Positions 13,501 through 23,574 of a DNA stretch of 64,000 bases are shown one piece after another. Position 1 is the first letter of the stretch. Each line of letters starts with the position of its first letter. Below the pieces are notes generated by a model that worked only from the letters and a program-made list of their open reading frames with translations, ran no database searches and was not told the origin of the DNA. Position numbers and translations under genes: made by a program. This stretch comes from Antedon mediterranea (lineage: Eukaryota; Echinodermata; Crinoidea; Comatulida; Antedonidae): contig NC_092673.1 in assembly GCF_964355755.1 (NCBI RefSeq), forward strand, positions 22,017,001-22,081,000, written 5' to 3'.

Positions 13501-15317
13501 TCTACAGTACAAAATTGAAGACTGTAGTACACTTGCATGGCGAGACTCCTCAAAGAAGCTCTTTAAAAATCGTACTATGAATTGAATTTTGAACACAATG
13601 TATTAAGAAGACCAAGAGGATCTTCATGAAAAACTATCTACATAGATCATAGAGTTAAAAAAGAAATTGTCCTGTCGGTAACAGAGTAAAAAGACAGAAA
13701 AGTGGAAAGCATCATCAGATAACGAGAGGAGTCACTGATGATGGATGATGAAATACACCTTTTCTAATGCAGTGTACAGTATATAGTTTGAAACGTATGT
13801 GGCTTGGGCCGGTCAATAATTTGCATTGTACATTTCATGTACTGAAAACTCAAGATGTCATTTCAAATTTAAACTTGCCCTCAGGAAGGTGTATTCTGAG
13901 AAAGTTGTTGGATTCTTTAGATCTCAGAATACTTGTTGGCCTCTGCTGTGCCCATATCATATGACTGGTTTATACCATAACAGCATACCCAGTGGTACCT
14001 AGTGTAAACAAATCATCACTACTCAGACAACATCATGCTGGTACTAAACCACTGATAAATAAAAGGTTATTTTTCAGAAAGATAAAATTCAACTAATTAT
14101 AGTACGTCTAAACCACAATTAGCTGAAATATTCTATATTTAGTTAAAAAACAAACACAATTATATGACATCACCATGTAAATTTACAGAATAAATAAGAC
14201 AATTTACTACTCTACAACAATACCTTTACAATGATAAATAATACACTTATAAATTAGTGTATTCATCGTTTTTAAACAAAGATATTATTTATTTTATAGA
14301 TCAAAAGCAGTCGAAAATGAATAACTTCCCATAAAGAAGTTCATTCTACCTTGTTAGACAAAATATAGCACTGTTATCCATGCTCACCTGTTACCAATTA
14401 TAAAACCATTTGTAGTGAAACTTACATAAAAATGTCAAACCAAATTCAGCAATAAAACATTTCAACAGCCAGCAGAAAGTAAATCTATTGTGCACCTAAA
14501 TTCCTACATGTGTAAAATCCACAGTACCAACAATATTCACAATGGTCAACAGCAAATACAATCAAAACTTTCCCTAATAGACGAAGAGACAAAATCCCAT
14601 GTCACTATGTGGCTGTGAAGTAAGAGACTGCAAAAGCAAATTCAACTTGGTTTATAATAAGAGAATCTAATCGACCAATCAGTAAGCAGTATAAACCACT
14701 GTGTGTTGCACAGACACAGTGTGAGACTTGCTCAACACAGCATTCAGACTGTAATCTATGCTAGGTGAATATGAATTCACAGCACGACATTATAATATTT
14801 TGGGGCCAGTTTATGGAAAATATAATAAAAGTTTCACCAAGGTCAAGACATAAATCAAGAGATTATTATTACGAACTTACAAGTCACATGTCTCAAAGTG
14901 CAGGCATCTATAAAGTTGTCTAGTACAAGCAATTCTAAAAGTTCAAATATGTTTATTAATGTCATCCTTTCAATCATTAATAAAGTAAACATTCAACATT
15001 AAAATTCCCAGTAAGTAAATAACATTTTTTTTATTGTGAATAACCATGTCAATATACACTAACAATAATTATTTAGAAATGTTACAACGTTTTTTAACTG
15101 TACTACAAACTACATACATAAAACACACACTACTAATTATTTTTAATTTATGTAAATTAATCTTTTGTTTAACATCTGCCAGCATTTCTTTAATACTGGC
15201 ACTTTATGAATTAAAAGCAGATTAATTTAAAGCATTTGAATATTCAGACACATTTTGAAATAATAATCACAAAGTGATGACAACATATTTTTGTTAAATC
15301 ATTTTTTAATGGTTAAC
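10565..15317. other. AT-rich noncoding DNA, nothing recognised
   Basis: No gene, RNA or repeat array is supported. ORFs of 60-90 codons here are low-complexity and show no splice context or domain pattern that I can recognise. Confidence 0.45.
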
Positions 15318-15560
15318 TGCATACGAGTGGCTGAGCGGTTAAGACAGTGGAACCGTAATTACATAGCCATAACATCGGCAAGGGTTGAGCCTCATTTGCT
15401 ACATGGTTCTGGTGGTTTAAAGAACCTAGTACATCTTTCAAGACAAGTAAGGGGTTTGCCGGTGTACTACTAGTACATCACAGAAATTGATCATAACTAG
15501 AGGCCGTCTGGGAGACCAATCCTTGACTGAACACGCCCAGTATAAATAAATAATAACGAA
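15318..15560 (+). repeat. tRNA-derived SINE, copy 1 (truncated tail)
   Basis: The head contains an A box, 'gagtggctgagcggttaaga', typical of Leu/Ser-type tRNAs, and a degraded B box, 'gggttgagcctc'. The tail includes 'gtacatctttcaagacaagt' and 'ctgggagaccaatccttgac', ending in AT-rich repeats near 15545-15560. The reverse complement of a better copy lies at 37158-37562. The substitutions relative to that copy show that this one is older. It is a mobile SINE, not a tRNA gene. Confidence 0.85.
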
Positions 15561-16589
15561 CAAACAAACCCATCCACCATGAACATAAATAAAATAGGAT
15601 ATGTATGGGTGCAAGCCTCAGAATAGGTACATTGAAGAAGTTCAAAACAATTTGTCAATGGCCATGTCCCATACTGTATGTAGTCAATAACTAATAAAAC
15701 CAAATGGCGATTACTCCAAGAATAAATGAAATCAATACCAAGTTCTAAATGCATCAGTTTAGTAACTTAATATTTTAAATCTAAATAGACCCCCAGAAAG
15801 GAAACCACTATAATATAGTCATTAATAATAGTTTGACATAATGAGACGGTAAGAATACACATATAGGAACCTGTTTCTGCTAATTGGAGGATACTTCAAA
15901 ATACAGTGGTACCCCTAATTATTAAGACTTCAAGATCCAGAAAAATGTCCCCTTAATAGGGGTATTCCCTGAAACATATATTGTCCTTTGTTCATCTTTG
16001 GGTTACCCAAAAGAGTGATTCTACTGTAGTAGATTAAAATTTATATAGCGACCAAGTTTCTGCTAAGTTTGTTCTTTGGTAATATTTTTTTTACAGTTTT
16101 CCTCCGTTTTTCATGGGTCCACCTCTGGCCCGCCAAATTACACTGCCTAGACTTTTTCATTTTTTAAAATAAAACCAAAGATGTAACAAGTAGCAAAAAT
16201 TTAAATTGTTAAATGGTCATGCTTAAGTACTGTATTGCTAATTAGAAAAACTGGTAGCACTAACAGCTTACTTTTCTGATCCCTTGTATTAAATAGTAAT
16301 TGCATATTTTTTAAGCATGTATTACATCAGCAGCACCAAGTTGGAATTGGTTTCAAGGGCAACGTGCCAGATTTCAAGCTATTATAAGCAAGACAGTTTA
16401 AGCACTTGTTAATTCACACTGTACTTGCAAAGCCATATAATTAGGTTTTAATGCAACAGCGTTCAAGCAGAACACGGTGTAATTCAACTCAATCCAAGTC
16501 AACTTTTTGTAATTGTTAGAATAAAATAAAGGATTAATTTCATGAGGATACTATTTAGTTATTTATGTAGAAGTTATTAATGGAACGGA
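15561..16589. other. noncoding DNA with traces of an old MITE
   Basis: No gene is supported. Around 15903-15975, 'cagtggtacccctaat' and 'tgtccccttaatagggg' look like an old palindromic MITE end. Comparable 'aggggaca' words occur near 40810 and 52838, but boundaries cannot be drawn. Confidence 0.35.
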
Positions 16590-16782
16590 AATATTAATGC
16601 GCGCACGATGCATGCTGATATTTACAGTATAGCGGGTTATTTAAATTATAAGAATCAACTTATTTTTCACATATTTAACTGTTAAACAATGAATAAAAAT
16701 TATTGCAATAGGCCAATAATATTTAATTTGACATAAAATACAGTTTGTGACCTTACATTATAAAAACATAGGGAAAGTGTCT
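16590..16782 (+). mobile_element. right half of a piggyBac-type MITE
   Basis: The stretch matches the right half of the complete element at 53390-54015. Shared blocks include 'tatagcggg', 'cttatttttcacat', 'tttgtgacctta' and the terminal 'agggaa...ct' followed by TTAA (16783-16786). No matching left end is found upstream, so this copy is 5'-truncated. Confidence 0.6.
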
Positions 16783-16949
16783 TTAATAAAAAAAACTGAA
16801 GATCTGCAGCAGAAGGCCAAATAGTCCGTAAATTGGAAACTAGAGAAATATGTAACCATTTACAAAATGTAAGTTTAACACAGAACCATAAATAACAGGG
16901 CTGGCAAATTGTACACATAAACAATCCATAAATTCACAGCAGGTTGATC

Positions 16950-17150
16950 AAAACAAAATAAATCAACTAACTTATTCACAGGTCAACTGATTGGGTCAAC
17001 CAAATATTTTAATCGGTTAAAATCAAATGGCGTTATAACCGCAACCATTTAGATGTTTTTAACAGTTATGCCGTTTCTGATGCAAAGAAATTTGTGTAAT
17101 TTATTCACACGATTTATTAATTGGTTATTATTTTTTGCAACAGAAACATT
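16950..17150 (+). mobile_element. diverged Harbinger-like terminal region
   Basis: Bases ~17101-17148 read 'ttattcacacgatttattaa' then 'ttggttatt...gcaacagaaaca'. This parallels the end of the element at 18242-19832 ('ttattcacaccgatttta', 'ccggttatt', 'gcagcagaaaca') with substitutions. The preceding 'ttttaatcggttaaaatc' also resembles its subterminal repeats. It is an old, partial copy. Confidence 0.5.
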
Positions 17151-17480
17151 TACTCAAGATCTTCACTGGACTTTGATAGTATGAAAGATATGTTTGGAAT
17201 GGAGCAGATGTCATTAATGCCCAATAGGCCACGTACTTGTTGTGATTAGTTCATTGGTAAAAATAATTCAGAACAGAGAAGAAAGTTTAACCTTCGCCTT
17301 TTGATGATTGAAAACACATTGATGCAAGTTTCAAGAAGGTTCACCGAAAGGCTCCATTCTCAATTAAATCACCTGGCTATTAGTTAATTGCTTATAAGTA
17401 CACAGATATTAATGTTTTAATTCAATAAACTTGCGAATCAAACATTAATTAATTTACATATTACTCCTTTTGCAGTGGAC
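17150..17480. promoter_or_regulatory. candidate cis-regulatory block
   Basis: A complex, repeat-free stretch of more balanced composition with clustered words such as 'gcagatgtcattaatgccc' and 'cacctggctattagttaatt'. There is no coding potential. The interpretation as conserved noncoding DNA is inference and needs comparison with a related genome. Confidence 0.2.
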
Positions 17481-18238
17481 CACATTTAAGGGAAAAAGTT
17501 TGATATACAGTACAGTCAGTATGATCATTTTAAAATGTAATTAAAAGTCCTAGTAATTTAATGTTGAGTGCATCTACATATTAAACAAGACAGTCCATTT
17601 TTAGAAGGCAGTGACAGATTTGGATCCTATCTTTGACATTGTAATTTCAAAATTGGACTCGGGGGCCCTATTGAAATTTTTGATACTGTACATTCTCTCA
17701 TACTGTGTATTTACCATTTACAGATATAAAGTGTTACATAATCTTGTATTTCATTGGTATTATACCTGTTTTGTATTAAAAACCAATTCAGCAATACCAC
17801 AAGGTAGGGCATGCTGAATGTCCAGGATTAGATAAATGTCAACCAGCTGCTCAGAAGAAAGTGCAAATTGAAAAACAAATGATATGGACGCCTTTATACT
17901 TGAGTGTTGTAGAATGTCATGCAATATTAGCATACAATAACTTGTAGTAGCTGATCAGCTCGTCGCCAATGGAAAGCTCCAAGCTCATTTTGGCAGACAA
18001 ACATTTCACCAACTTTTGCGTGAGCCTAGTATTAGTCTTATTGTATCGAATCAACACATATTCTTCACAAATTTGAAGAAAAAAATATTTTATTTATTCA
18101 TATTTTCATTGAATGTGATTGGACGATTATCGACACACCCACTGTTGCATTTTGTGGATCCAGTAAATGAATAACAGATTATGTGCAAGTGCCTAGAAAT
18201 TGAGTAAAAGGTCAATAAAGTATATACACTTTGACTCT
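17481..18238. other. noncoding DNA, nothing recognised
   Basis: AT-rich with no supported feature. The 68-codon plus-strand ORF at 17611 is hydrophobic and low-complexity, with no recognisable domain or splice context. Confidence 0.45.
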
Positions 18239-18716
18239 TAAGGGTCTGTTTCTGCTGCATAACGCAATTTAACCGGTTATTTTAAAATAGATTAAAAATA
18301 GATAACAATAACAAGACCGCGTTTCTGCTCAATTTGTGCTCCGAAATAACCGGTTAAATCTATGGGTGGTCGTCGAGCAAAACGTCATCATTACCCAAAA
18401 TGCAATACACTCAGACGGAAGTAGTAAGTTGGCTGTTTGTTTACATCGACGTCAGTACACACGTGTGTGATATCGCCATCTTAAACATGGACCATAATAA
18501 AATGTTGTCTACAAGTTTTGTTTTTTGTAAAGCCTACTTACCATCGTTAATAAAATTAATTCTCATGGCGCCTTCAATAACACGGGGAGGGTCGTGCAGC
18601 GCCCGATCGCCTACGATAATTTTTATCTAGCCTAATTCCTCAACAACAAAGGCGATGACACACGGCCCTTCCCAGCGAGCGCGGTCCTACAAAAAACCAA
18701 ACGGAAACAAAAACGA

Positions 18717-19261
18717 GACTCAGAATGTTGCAATACCTACCAAACGAGAGTAGATAATTGTTAATTAATTATGAAACCCCAAATTTTATAGCAAAAATCG
18801 TCCTAAATGTTAAAAACAACGAGTTTAGCCACAAAAACTTAAATCAAACGAGAGTATCCAAGTCATAGAATATCGCACGCACATAGTGCCTTTAAATAGA
18901 ATAATGAGTATTAAACATTGTTTCGTATATTTATGTACTAACATAAATAATAACACATTTCTAAGCTTAATAAAATCATATTTAATATATTATCAAAGGC
19001 TCTGATAACCTTTGTTTTCGGTCGATGTGATGTTTTTCTAAAAAAATTATATGTAAAACGATCAAAGTAAGATTGTTCATTGTTCTCCTATGAAAGGCAC
19101 TGAGGCCGTGCCATAAATACGCTCGTTTGGATTAAGTTTTTGTTGCTAAATTCATCGTTTATAACATAAATTCGGATGATTTTTGCTATAAAATTTGGGT
19201 TTTCATAATTAATTAACCATTATCTACTCTCGTTTGGTAGGTATTTGCAACATTCTGAGTC
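18717..19261. mobile_element. nested fold-back MITE inside element A
   Basis: It begins 'gactcagaatgttgca' and ends with the inverse 'tgcaacattctgagtc'. The arms are inverted copies for roughly 170 bp or more, including 'accaaacgagagtagataat' and, on the other side, 'attatctactctcgtttggt'. The inversion seems to extend a little beyond these limits on both sides (~18688-19290). The same nested copy sits in element B, so it inserted before the two elements separated. Confidence 0.75.
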
Positions 19262-19296
19262 CCTTTTTTTTTTCGTTTTGGTGTTTAAATAGGCCC

Positions 19297-19497
19297 ATCC
19301 ATACCCTTCGCGAGCGTGTACCTAACGCCTCAAATTGCTTAGCTTGGGTAGTCCCCGGAACTCCACCCCAAATTTCTATTTTACTTTCGCAAAAATGCTC
19401 TTATTTATTATCTGTGATTCTTTTCTATTGCCTGCCATCCTTCCCCGTACTTTCTCTCCCCCCACAACTGAATAGCATATCTTGTGATTTCATTCAT
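19297..19497 (-). pseudogene. decayed Myb/SANT-like ORF in element A
   Basis: This is the counterpart of the 58-codon ORF at 20339-20515. It starts at the same ATG (19497) and reads MNEITRYAIQLWGE. One A is then missing from the run after GGGGGG relative to element B, which shifts the frame. A later TAG interrupts the 'KVK-FGVEFRG' part. Near the end, one extra G separates the downstream 'YTLAKG' frame. It is clearly non-functional. The tryptophan-centred pattern (LWGEE...KSIFAKVKEEFG...LSNLRR.YTLAKG in the better copy) fits a Myb/SANT-like DNA-binding helix bundle. Confidence 0.5.
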
Positions 19498-19832
19498 CCA
19501 CATACATGTTCACTTCTTCGTTCGACTGTCAAAACCACGAGGAAAACACACATCGTATGCGACGGTATCTGACCCGGGGTCACAACTGTCAATCAAATAA
19601 CCGTTATTTCTTGTTGCAGCTAAGAATTGCTCAGCGATAACCGGTTAAACGGCGTTCTAACACCGATTTAAATTGGTGTTTTTAACCGGTTATTTTGCGC
19701 TGCCTTTTAACCGGTTACCACAAATTTGTCCTGTTTCTGCTGCCAAGAAAATGGAGTTAATTTATTCACACCGATTTTAATTTATTCACACCGATTTTAA
19801 CCGGTTATTTTCTATGCAGCAGAAACAGGCCC

Positions 19833-19992
19833 TAAGTGAAAACAATTCCCATAACTTTTCCAAAACATAAAGTTAACAATACTAAAAACATTGACATGTT
19901 TCAGGCATTAACATTTATTCGAAAACACTTTCTTCATTCAAATTTGACATAATTTGAAGTTTTTCAAAAACTTTTCAAAAACTAAAGTCTTA
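19833..19992. other. unique 160-bp spacer between the two elements
   Basis: Apart from the inner target duplications TAA (19833-19835) and TTA (19990-19992), this is AT-rich DNA belonging to neither element. Its first ~16 bases (starting at the TAA) were copied, with the end of element A, to 22165-22220. Confidence 0.7.
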
Positions 19993-20338
19993 GGGCCTGT
20001 TTCTGCTGCATAAAAAATAACCGGTTAAAATCGGTGTGAATAAATTAAAATCGGTGTGAATAAATTAACTCCATTTTCTTGGCAGCAGAAACAGGACACA
20101 TTTGTGGTAACCGGTTAAAAGGCAGCGCAAAATAACCGGTTAAAAACACCAATTTAAATCGGTGTTAGAACGCCGTTTAACCGGTTATCGCTGAGCAATT
20201 CTTAGCTGCAACACGAAATAACGGTTATTTGATTGACAGTTGTGACCCCGGGTCAGATACCGTACCGTCGCATACGAATACGATGTGTGTTTTCCTTGTG
20301 GTTTTGACAGTCGAACGAAGAAGTGAACATGTATGTGA

Positions 20339-20515
20339 ATGAATGAAATCACAAGATATGTTATTCAGTTGTGGGGGGAAGAGAAAGTACGGGGAAGGAT
20401 GGCAGGCAATAGAAAAGAATCACAGATAATAAATAAGAGCATTTTTGCGAAAGTAAAAGAGGAGTTTGGGGTGGAGTTCCGGGGACTACCCAAGCTAAGC
20501 AATTTGAGGCGTTAG
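20339..20515 (+). pseudogene. 58-codon Myb/SANT-like ORF relic
   Basis: An ATG directly follows an in-frame TGA (20336-20338) and opens a 58-codon frame. It reads MNEITRYVIQLWGEEKVRGR, then MAGNRKESQIINKSIFAKVK, then EEFGVEFRGLPKLSNLRR and a TAG at 20513-20515. Beyond the TAG the same frame continues YTLAKGMDGP. The spacing of the first-helix LW.EE, the middle helix (KSIFAKVKEEFG) and the third-helix-like LR+-YT.AK matches the Myb/SANT-like domain of trihelix and Harbinger-type accessory proteins. The premature TAG suggests decay. The A copy shows independent damage, so the ancestor was probably coding. Confidence 0.5.
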
Positions 20516-20574
20516 TACACGCTCGCGAAGGGTATGGATGGTCCTATATAAACACCAAAACGGAAACAAAAGGA

Positions 20575-21122
20575 ACTCAGAATGTTGCAAATACCTACCA
20601 AACGATAGTAGATAATGGTTAATTAATTATGAAAACCCAAATTTGATAGCAAAAATCATCCGAATTTATGTTATAAACGATGAATTTAGCAACAAAAACT
20701 TAATCCAAACGAGCGTATTTATGGCACGCCCTTAGTGCCTTTAATAGGAGAACAATGAACATTCTTACTTTGATCGTTTTACATAATATAATTTTTTAGA
20801 AAAACATCACATCGACCGAAAACAAAGGTAATCAGAGCCTTTGATAATATATTAAATATGATTTTATTAAGCATAGAAATGTGTTATTATTTATGTTAGT
20901 ACATAAATATACGAAATAATGTTCAATACTCATTATTTTATTAAAGGCACTATATGCGTGCGATATTCTATGACTTGGATACTCTCGTTTGATTTAAGTT
21001 TTTGTGGCTAAACTCATCGTTTTTAACATAAATTCGGACAATTTTTGCTATAAAAGTTGGGTTTTCATAATTAATTAACAATTATCTACTCTCGTTTGGT
21101 AAGTATTGCAACATTCTGAGTC
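20575..21122. mobile_element. nested fold-back MITE inside element B
   Basis: This is the same long-inverted-repeat element as at 18717-19261, in inverse orientation. It begins 'actcagaatgttgcaaatac' and ends 'gcaacattctgagt'. One side is followed in B by 'ctttattagcgatgtaagta', where ~168 bp present in A are missing. Confidence 0.75.
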
Positions 21123-21458
21123 TTTATTAGCGATGTAAGTAGGCTTTACAAAAAACAAAACTTGTAGACCTGGAGACAACATTTTATTTTTTTAACATGT
21201 TTGAGTGAGATGTTCGGCGATATAATACACACGTGTGTACTCACGACGTCGATGTAAACAAACAGCCAACTTCTACTTCCGTCTGAGTGTATTGCATTTT
21301 GGGTAATGATGACGTTTTGCTCGACGACCACCCATAGATTTAACCGGTTATTTCGGAGCACAAATTGAGCAGAAACGCGGTCTTGTTATTGTTATCTATT
21401 TTTAATCTATTTAAAAATAACCGGTTAAATTGCGTTATGCAGCAGAAACAGACCCTTA

Positions 21459-22040
21459 CAGGACCTTGAAAAAGGGGCACACAGAAATGAATTTCCATAT
21501 TGTACATTTCTATATCTTTTCTATAAAAAAATATATCGACCAACTGTACATTGTACAATGAGCATTGACAGAACCTTCAACTGGTACACATTTATGATAA
21601 ATTCAATATCATATACCTGTACAAAAAAATAACATTATAGGATAGATTGTACATGTTTCCTCCTCAATGGAAAGCCTTTTAATATTATTAGAAATAACAA
21701 GAGAAAAGCATGTACGTTGAGAACAAGCACGCTACAAGATCAATTTTCTAGATGTTTCAACAAAGCCTTAAGCCCTAAAAGAAATAAATAAGTATGTACA
21801 GTATCAACATCTTTGATCAATGAAAAAATAATAATTACAAATTAAAATCAACCATAAAGTCGGTCAGGTCAAGGAATATTATTTTCCTTCTAACTATAAG
21901 AATGTTAAGATGTTTTAATATACCTTGTTTTATTGAGAATTGCAATTATTATAAAAAAATAATAAATACATTTTAGCAAAAAAAACAAGTTTGTTCTGTA
22001 TTGTTGCATTGTTTTTTCTATAAACATAACTAAGTGTATC
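21459..22040. other. AT-rich noncoding DNA, nothing recognised
   Basis: No supported gene or repeat is present. The sequence is A/T-rich with short homopolymers. Confidence 0.45.
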
Positions 22041-22318
22041 CTTGCAAGCCCGTAGCCAGGGAGTTCGTAGGGTTCAAAAGAACCCCCCTTTTTCCTTTCC
22101 CCTCTTTATCCTTTTCCCTCTTTATCTAGGCTACAGTACTAGGTACAGTAGGCCTAAATCTACCTTTAACCGGTTATTTTCTATGCAGCAGAAACAGGCC
22201 CTAAGTGAAAACAATTCCCAACTAAATCTACCTCCATGCTTCAGTTGCTTACGCTTGAACTTTCTCCTTTTTGTGAAAAAGAACCCTCTGTAAAAATCCT
22301 GGCTACAGGCTTGCCTTG
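22041..22318. mobile_element. MITE with 17-bp terminal inverted repeats
   Basis: The left end 'gcaagcccgtagccagg' is the inverse of the right end 'cctggctacaggcttgc', with one mismatch. Subterminal 'aaaagaaccccc' and 'gaaaaagaaccctc' sit near both ends. The target duplication is uncertain (CTT at most). It is interrupted by a 55-bp insertion (22166-22220) copied from 19.8 kb. Confidence 0.65.
22166..22220 (+). other. 55-bp templated insertion copied from 19796-19851
   Basis: The insert is identical to 19797-19851, or 56 bp if the leading T is counted. It spans 'ttaaccggttattttctatg', the element A terminus 'cagcagaaacaggccc' and then the host flank 'taagtgaaaacaattccca'. Because it includes element end, target duplication and unique flank, the source must be this exact locus. 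The insert lies between two copies of 'ctaaatctacct' (22154-22165 and 22222-22233). This looks like break repair filled with a nearby template, not transposition. Confidence 0.8.
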
Positions 22319-23295
22319 CCATTTGATATTTGAATTCATATCACATACCATTGGTTATTTTCACCCTTTTCAATGGTTAAGGCTGGTTAATGGTTAATTA
22401 GAGAATTGTGTGAATATAATGGCAATGCTTAATGTATAGTATTCAGGATACATATAATTTCTTAGATTCTCAGCCAAATTCTGAGCGGCTCTTTTTGCAT
22501 GTTTAGCCTCCTATTAACATTTGTTACCTAATTATGAAAGTTATCAATATACAGTAGAGTATATTCGATGATTGGGAGAACATTTTGTTGAATAAAACTG
22601 TCAATAGTTCCGCTCATGAAAATATTCTCCTCATTTAACTAATAAACATTGGTTGTAGCAAAGCGAAATCAAGCAGAAAGGTTTGAGATTAGATACAATT
22701 AATACTTTAATAAGGGTGAGAAATCCATTAACAAACACAAAGATTACTGGCCTGAAGAAAGACTAAATCGCTCTTTTGCAAAATGCAATAATTGTCTTCT
22801 TATCTTTCAATCAGCAAACAAAAAAGATATAGATCAATAAATGTCTCAAATATTCGTTTCAAAGTTTAAATTTTAACAATAGGAAATAATCTTTAAATCA
22901 TAGAGGTTCAGACTTGATTCAATTGAATAATGTAAATTCAATAAAGGTGTACAGTGAATTCTATAGACTATACCATACTGTCTACTTAATATACAACGTT
23001 CAAACTGACTGGGGCTACATTGTAGTTACAATTCAATAACACAATAATAAAAGAAATTGAGTCAACACACAAATTAGCCTTGACTTTATAGTCAAAAGAA
23101 TAAATAAAATTCCCACAGTTCATAAAGTTGTATGATATAAAAGTGTCCATTGGAAATAAATCATAAATTCTATATACTACTGTATACAGTAGTTGATTTG
23201 AGCGGTACACATTAATTAATAGGTAAAATATTGTTTAAAAAAGTAATTATTGTTGCCATTTGATTTTTATTAATACACAATATAGGAAAAAAAAT
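22319..23295. other. AT-rich noncoding DNA
   Basis: No gene is supported. A moderately complex stretch near 22600-22830 could be regulatory, but nothing specific is visible. Confidence 0.4.
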
Positions 23296-23538
23296 CTATA
23301 TTTTCATGAGGACTTTTAACTGTAAGGTATTTACTCTGGTCCTCAAGTTTAACTGGAAACTGAGGAAATTTGAATTATAGGCCCTCCATAGACCCACGGC
23401 AGCCAGCAGTGCAGCGCCTACCCCTATCCCTATATACAGTATACTGGATGGAAGTGTATTCTTTATAAAGAGGGTGATCAGTTTGAGGGAGTTTACGTTT
23501 AACCAAGGAGAGAACCAACACCTGTACATCAATTTCAA
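23296..23538 (-). pseudogene. possible HIG1-domain-like remnant
   Basis: An 80-codon minus-strand frame contains a GC-richer core reading ILYIGIGVGAALLAAVGLWR, then AYNSNFLSFQLNLRTRV. The hydrophobic helix with IG...GL, the N nine residues after that G, and the Q...RxRV pattern at fixed spacing match the first half of HIG1-family mitochondrial respiratory supercomplex proteins. After RV the usual AQGF(T/V)V stretch reads NTLQLKV, and the frame ends soon after without a second membrane helix. The N-terminal part is unlike the family. Either this is a decayed retrocopy or exon, or the match is chance. A candidate splice acceptor (tttcctcag) lies inside the frame. Confidence 0.25.
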
Positions 23539-23574
23539 TTAGTACGCTCTGCCCTTCTGGGCAAATATTAAGTT

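Larger units (their letters stand above)
18242..19832 (-). mobile_element. PIF/Harbinger-like element A (non-autonomous, 1591 bp)
   Basis: The element starts GGGTCTGTTTCTGCTGCATA and ends in the inverse TATGCAGCAGAAACAGGCCC. It is flanked by a 3-bp target duplication, TAA (18239-18241 and 19833-19835). GGG-starting termini with TWA target duplications are characteristic of the PIF/Harbinger superfamily. It encodes no transposase, but on the minus strand it holds a decayed Myb/SANT-like ORF, the usual second protein of Harbinger elements. A fold-back element is nested at 18717-19261. Six AACCGGTT sites lie in the terminal regions. About 168 bp (~18548-18715) are absent from element B. The minus orientation follows the Myb ORF. 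Confidence 0.75.
19993..21455 (+). mobile_element. PIF/Harbinger-like element B (non-autonomous, 1463 bp)
   Basis: This is the same family as element A but in opposite orientation. It starts GGGCCTGTTTCTGCTGCATA, ends with ATGCAGCAGAAACAGACCC, and is flanked by TTA (19990-19992 and 21456-21458). The two target duplications (TAA at A, TTA at B) are the same relative to element orientation, as expected for two insertions of one family. It carries the nested fold-back MITE (~20575-21122), the Myb/SANT-like ORF (20339-20515) and six AACCGGTT sites. It contains no transposase gene. Confidence 0.75.

Noticed and set aside
15318-15400. A tRNA gene at the A/B boxes
   Set aside because: The B box is degraded, no cloverleaf forms, and the same sequence with a long tail recurs at 37.5 kb, so it is a SINE.
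19234-19572. 112-codon plus-strand ORF in element A
   Set aside because: It is the antisense of the Myb/SANT-like frame plus terminal sequence, is not open in element B and has no domain pattern.
18242-21455. The large inverted repeat as an assembly artefact or a single fold-back transposon
   Set aside because: The arms differ by many substitutions and a ~168-bp indel, and each arm has its own target duplication, so they are two separate real insertions.
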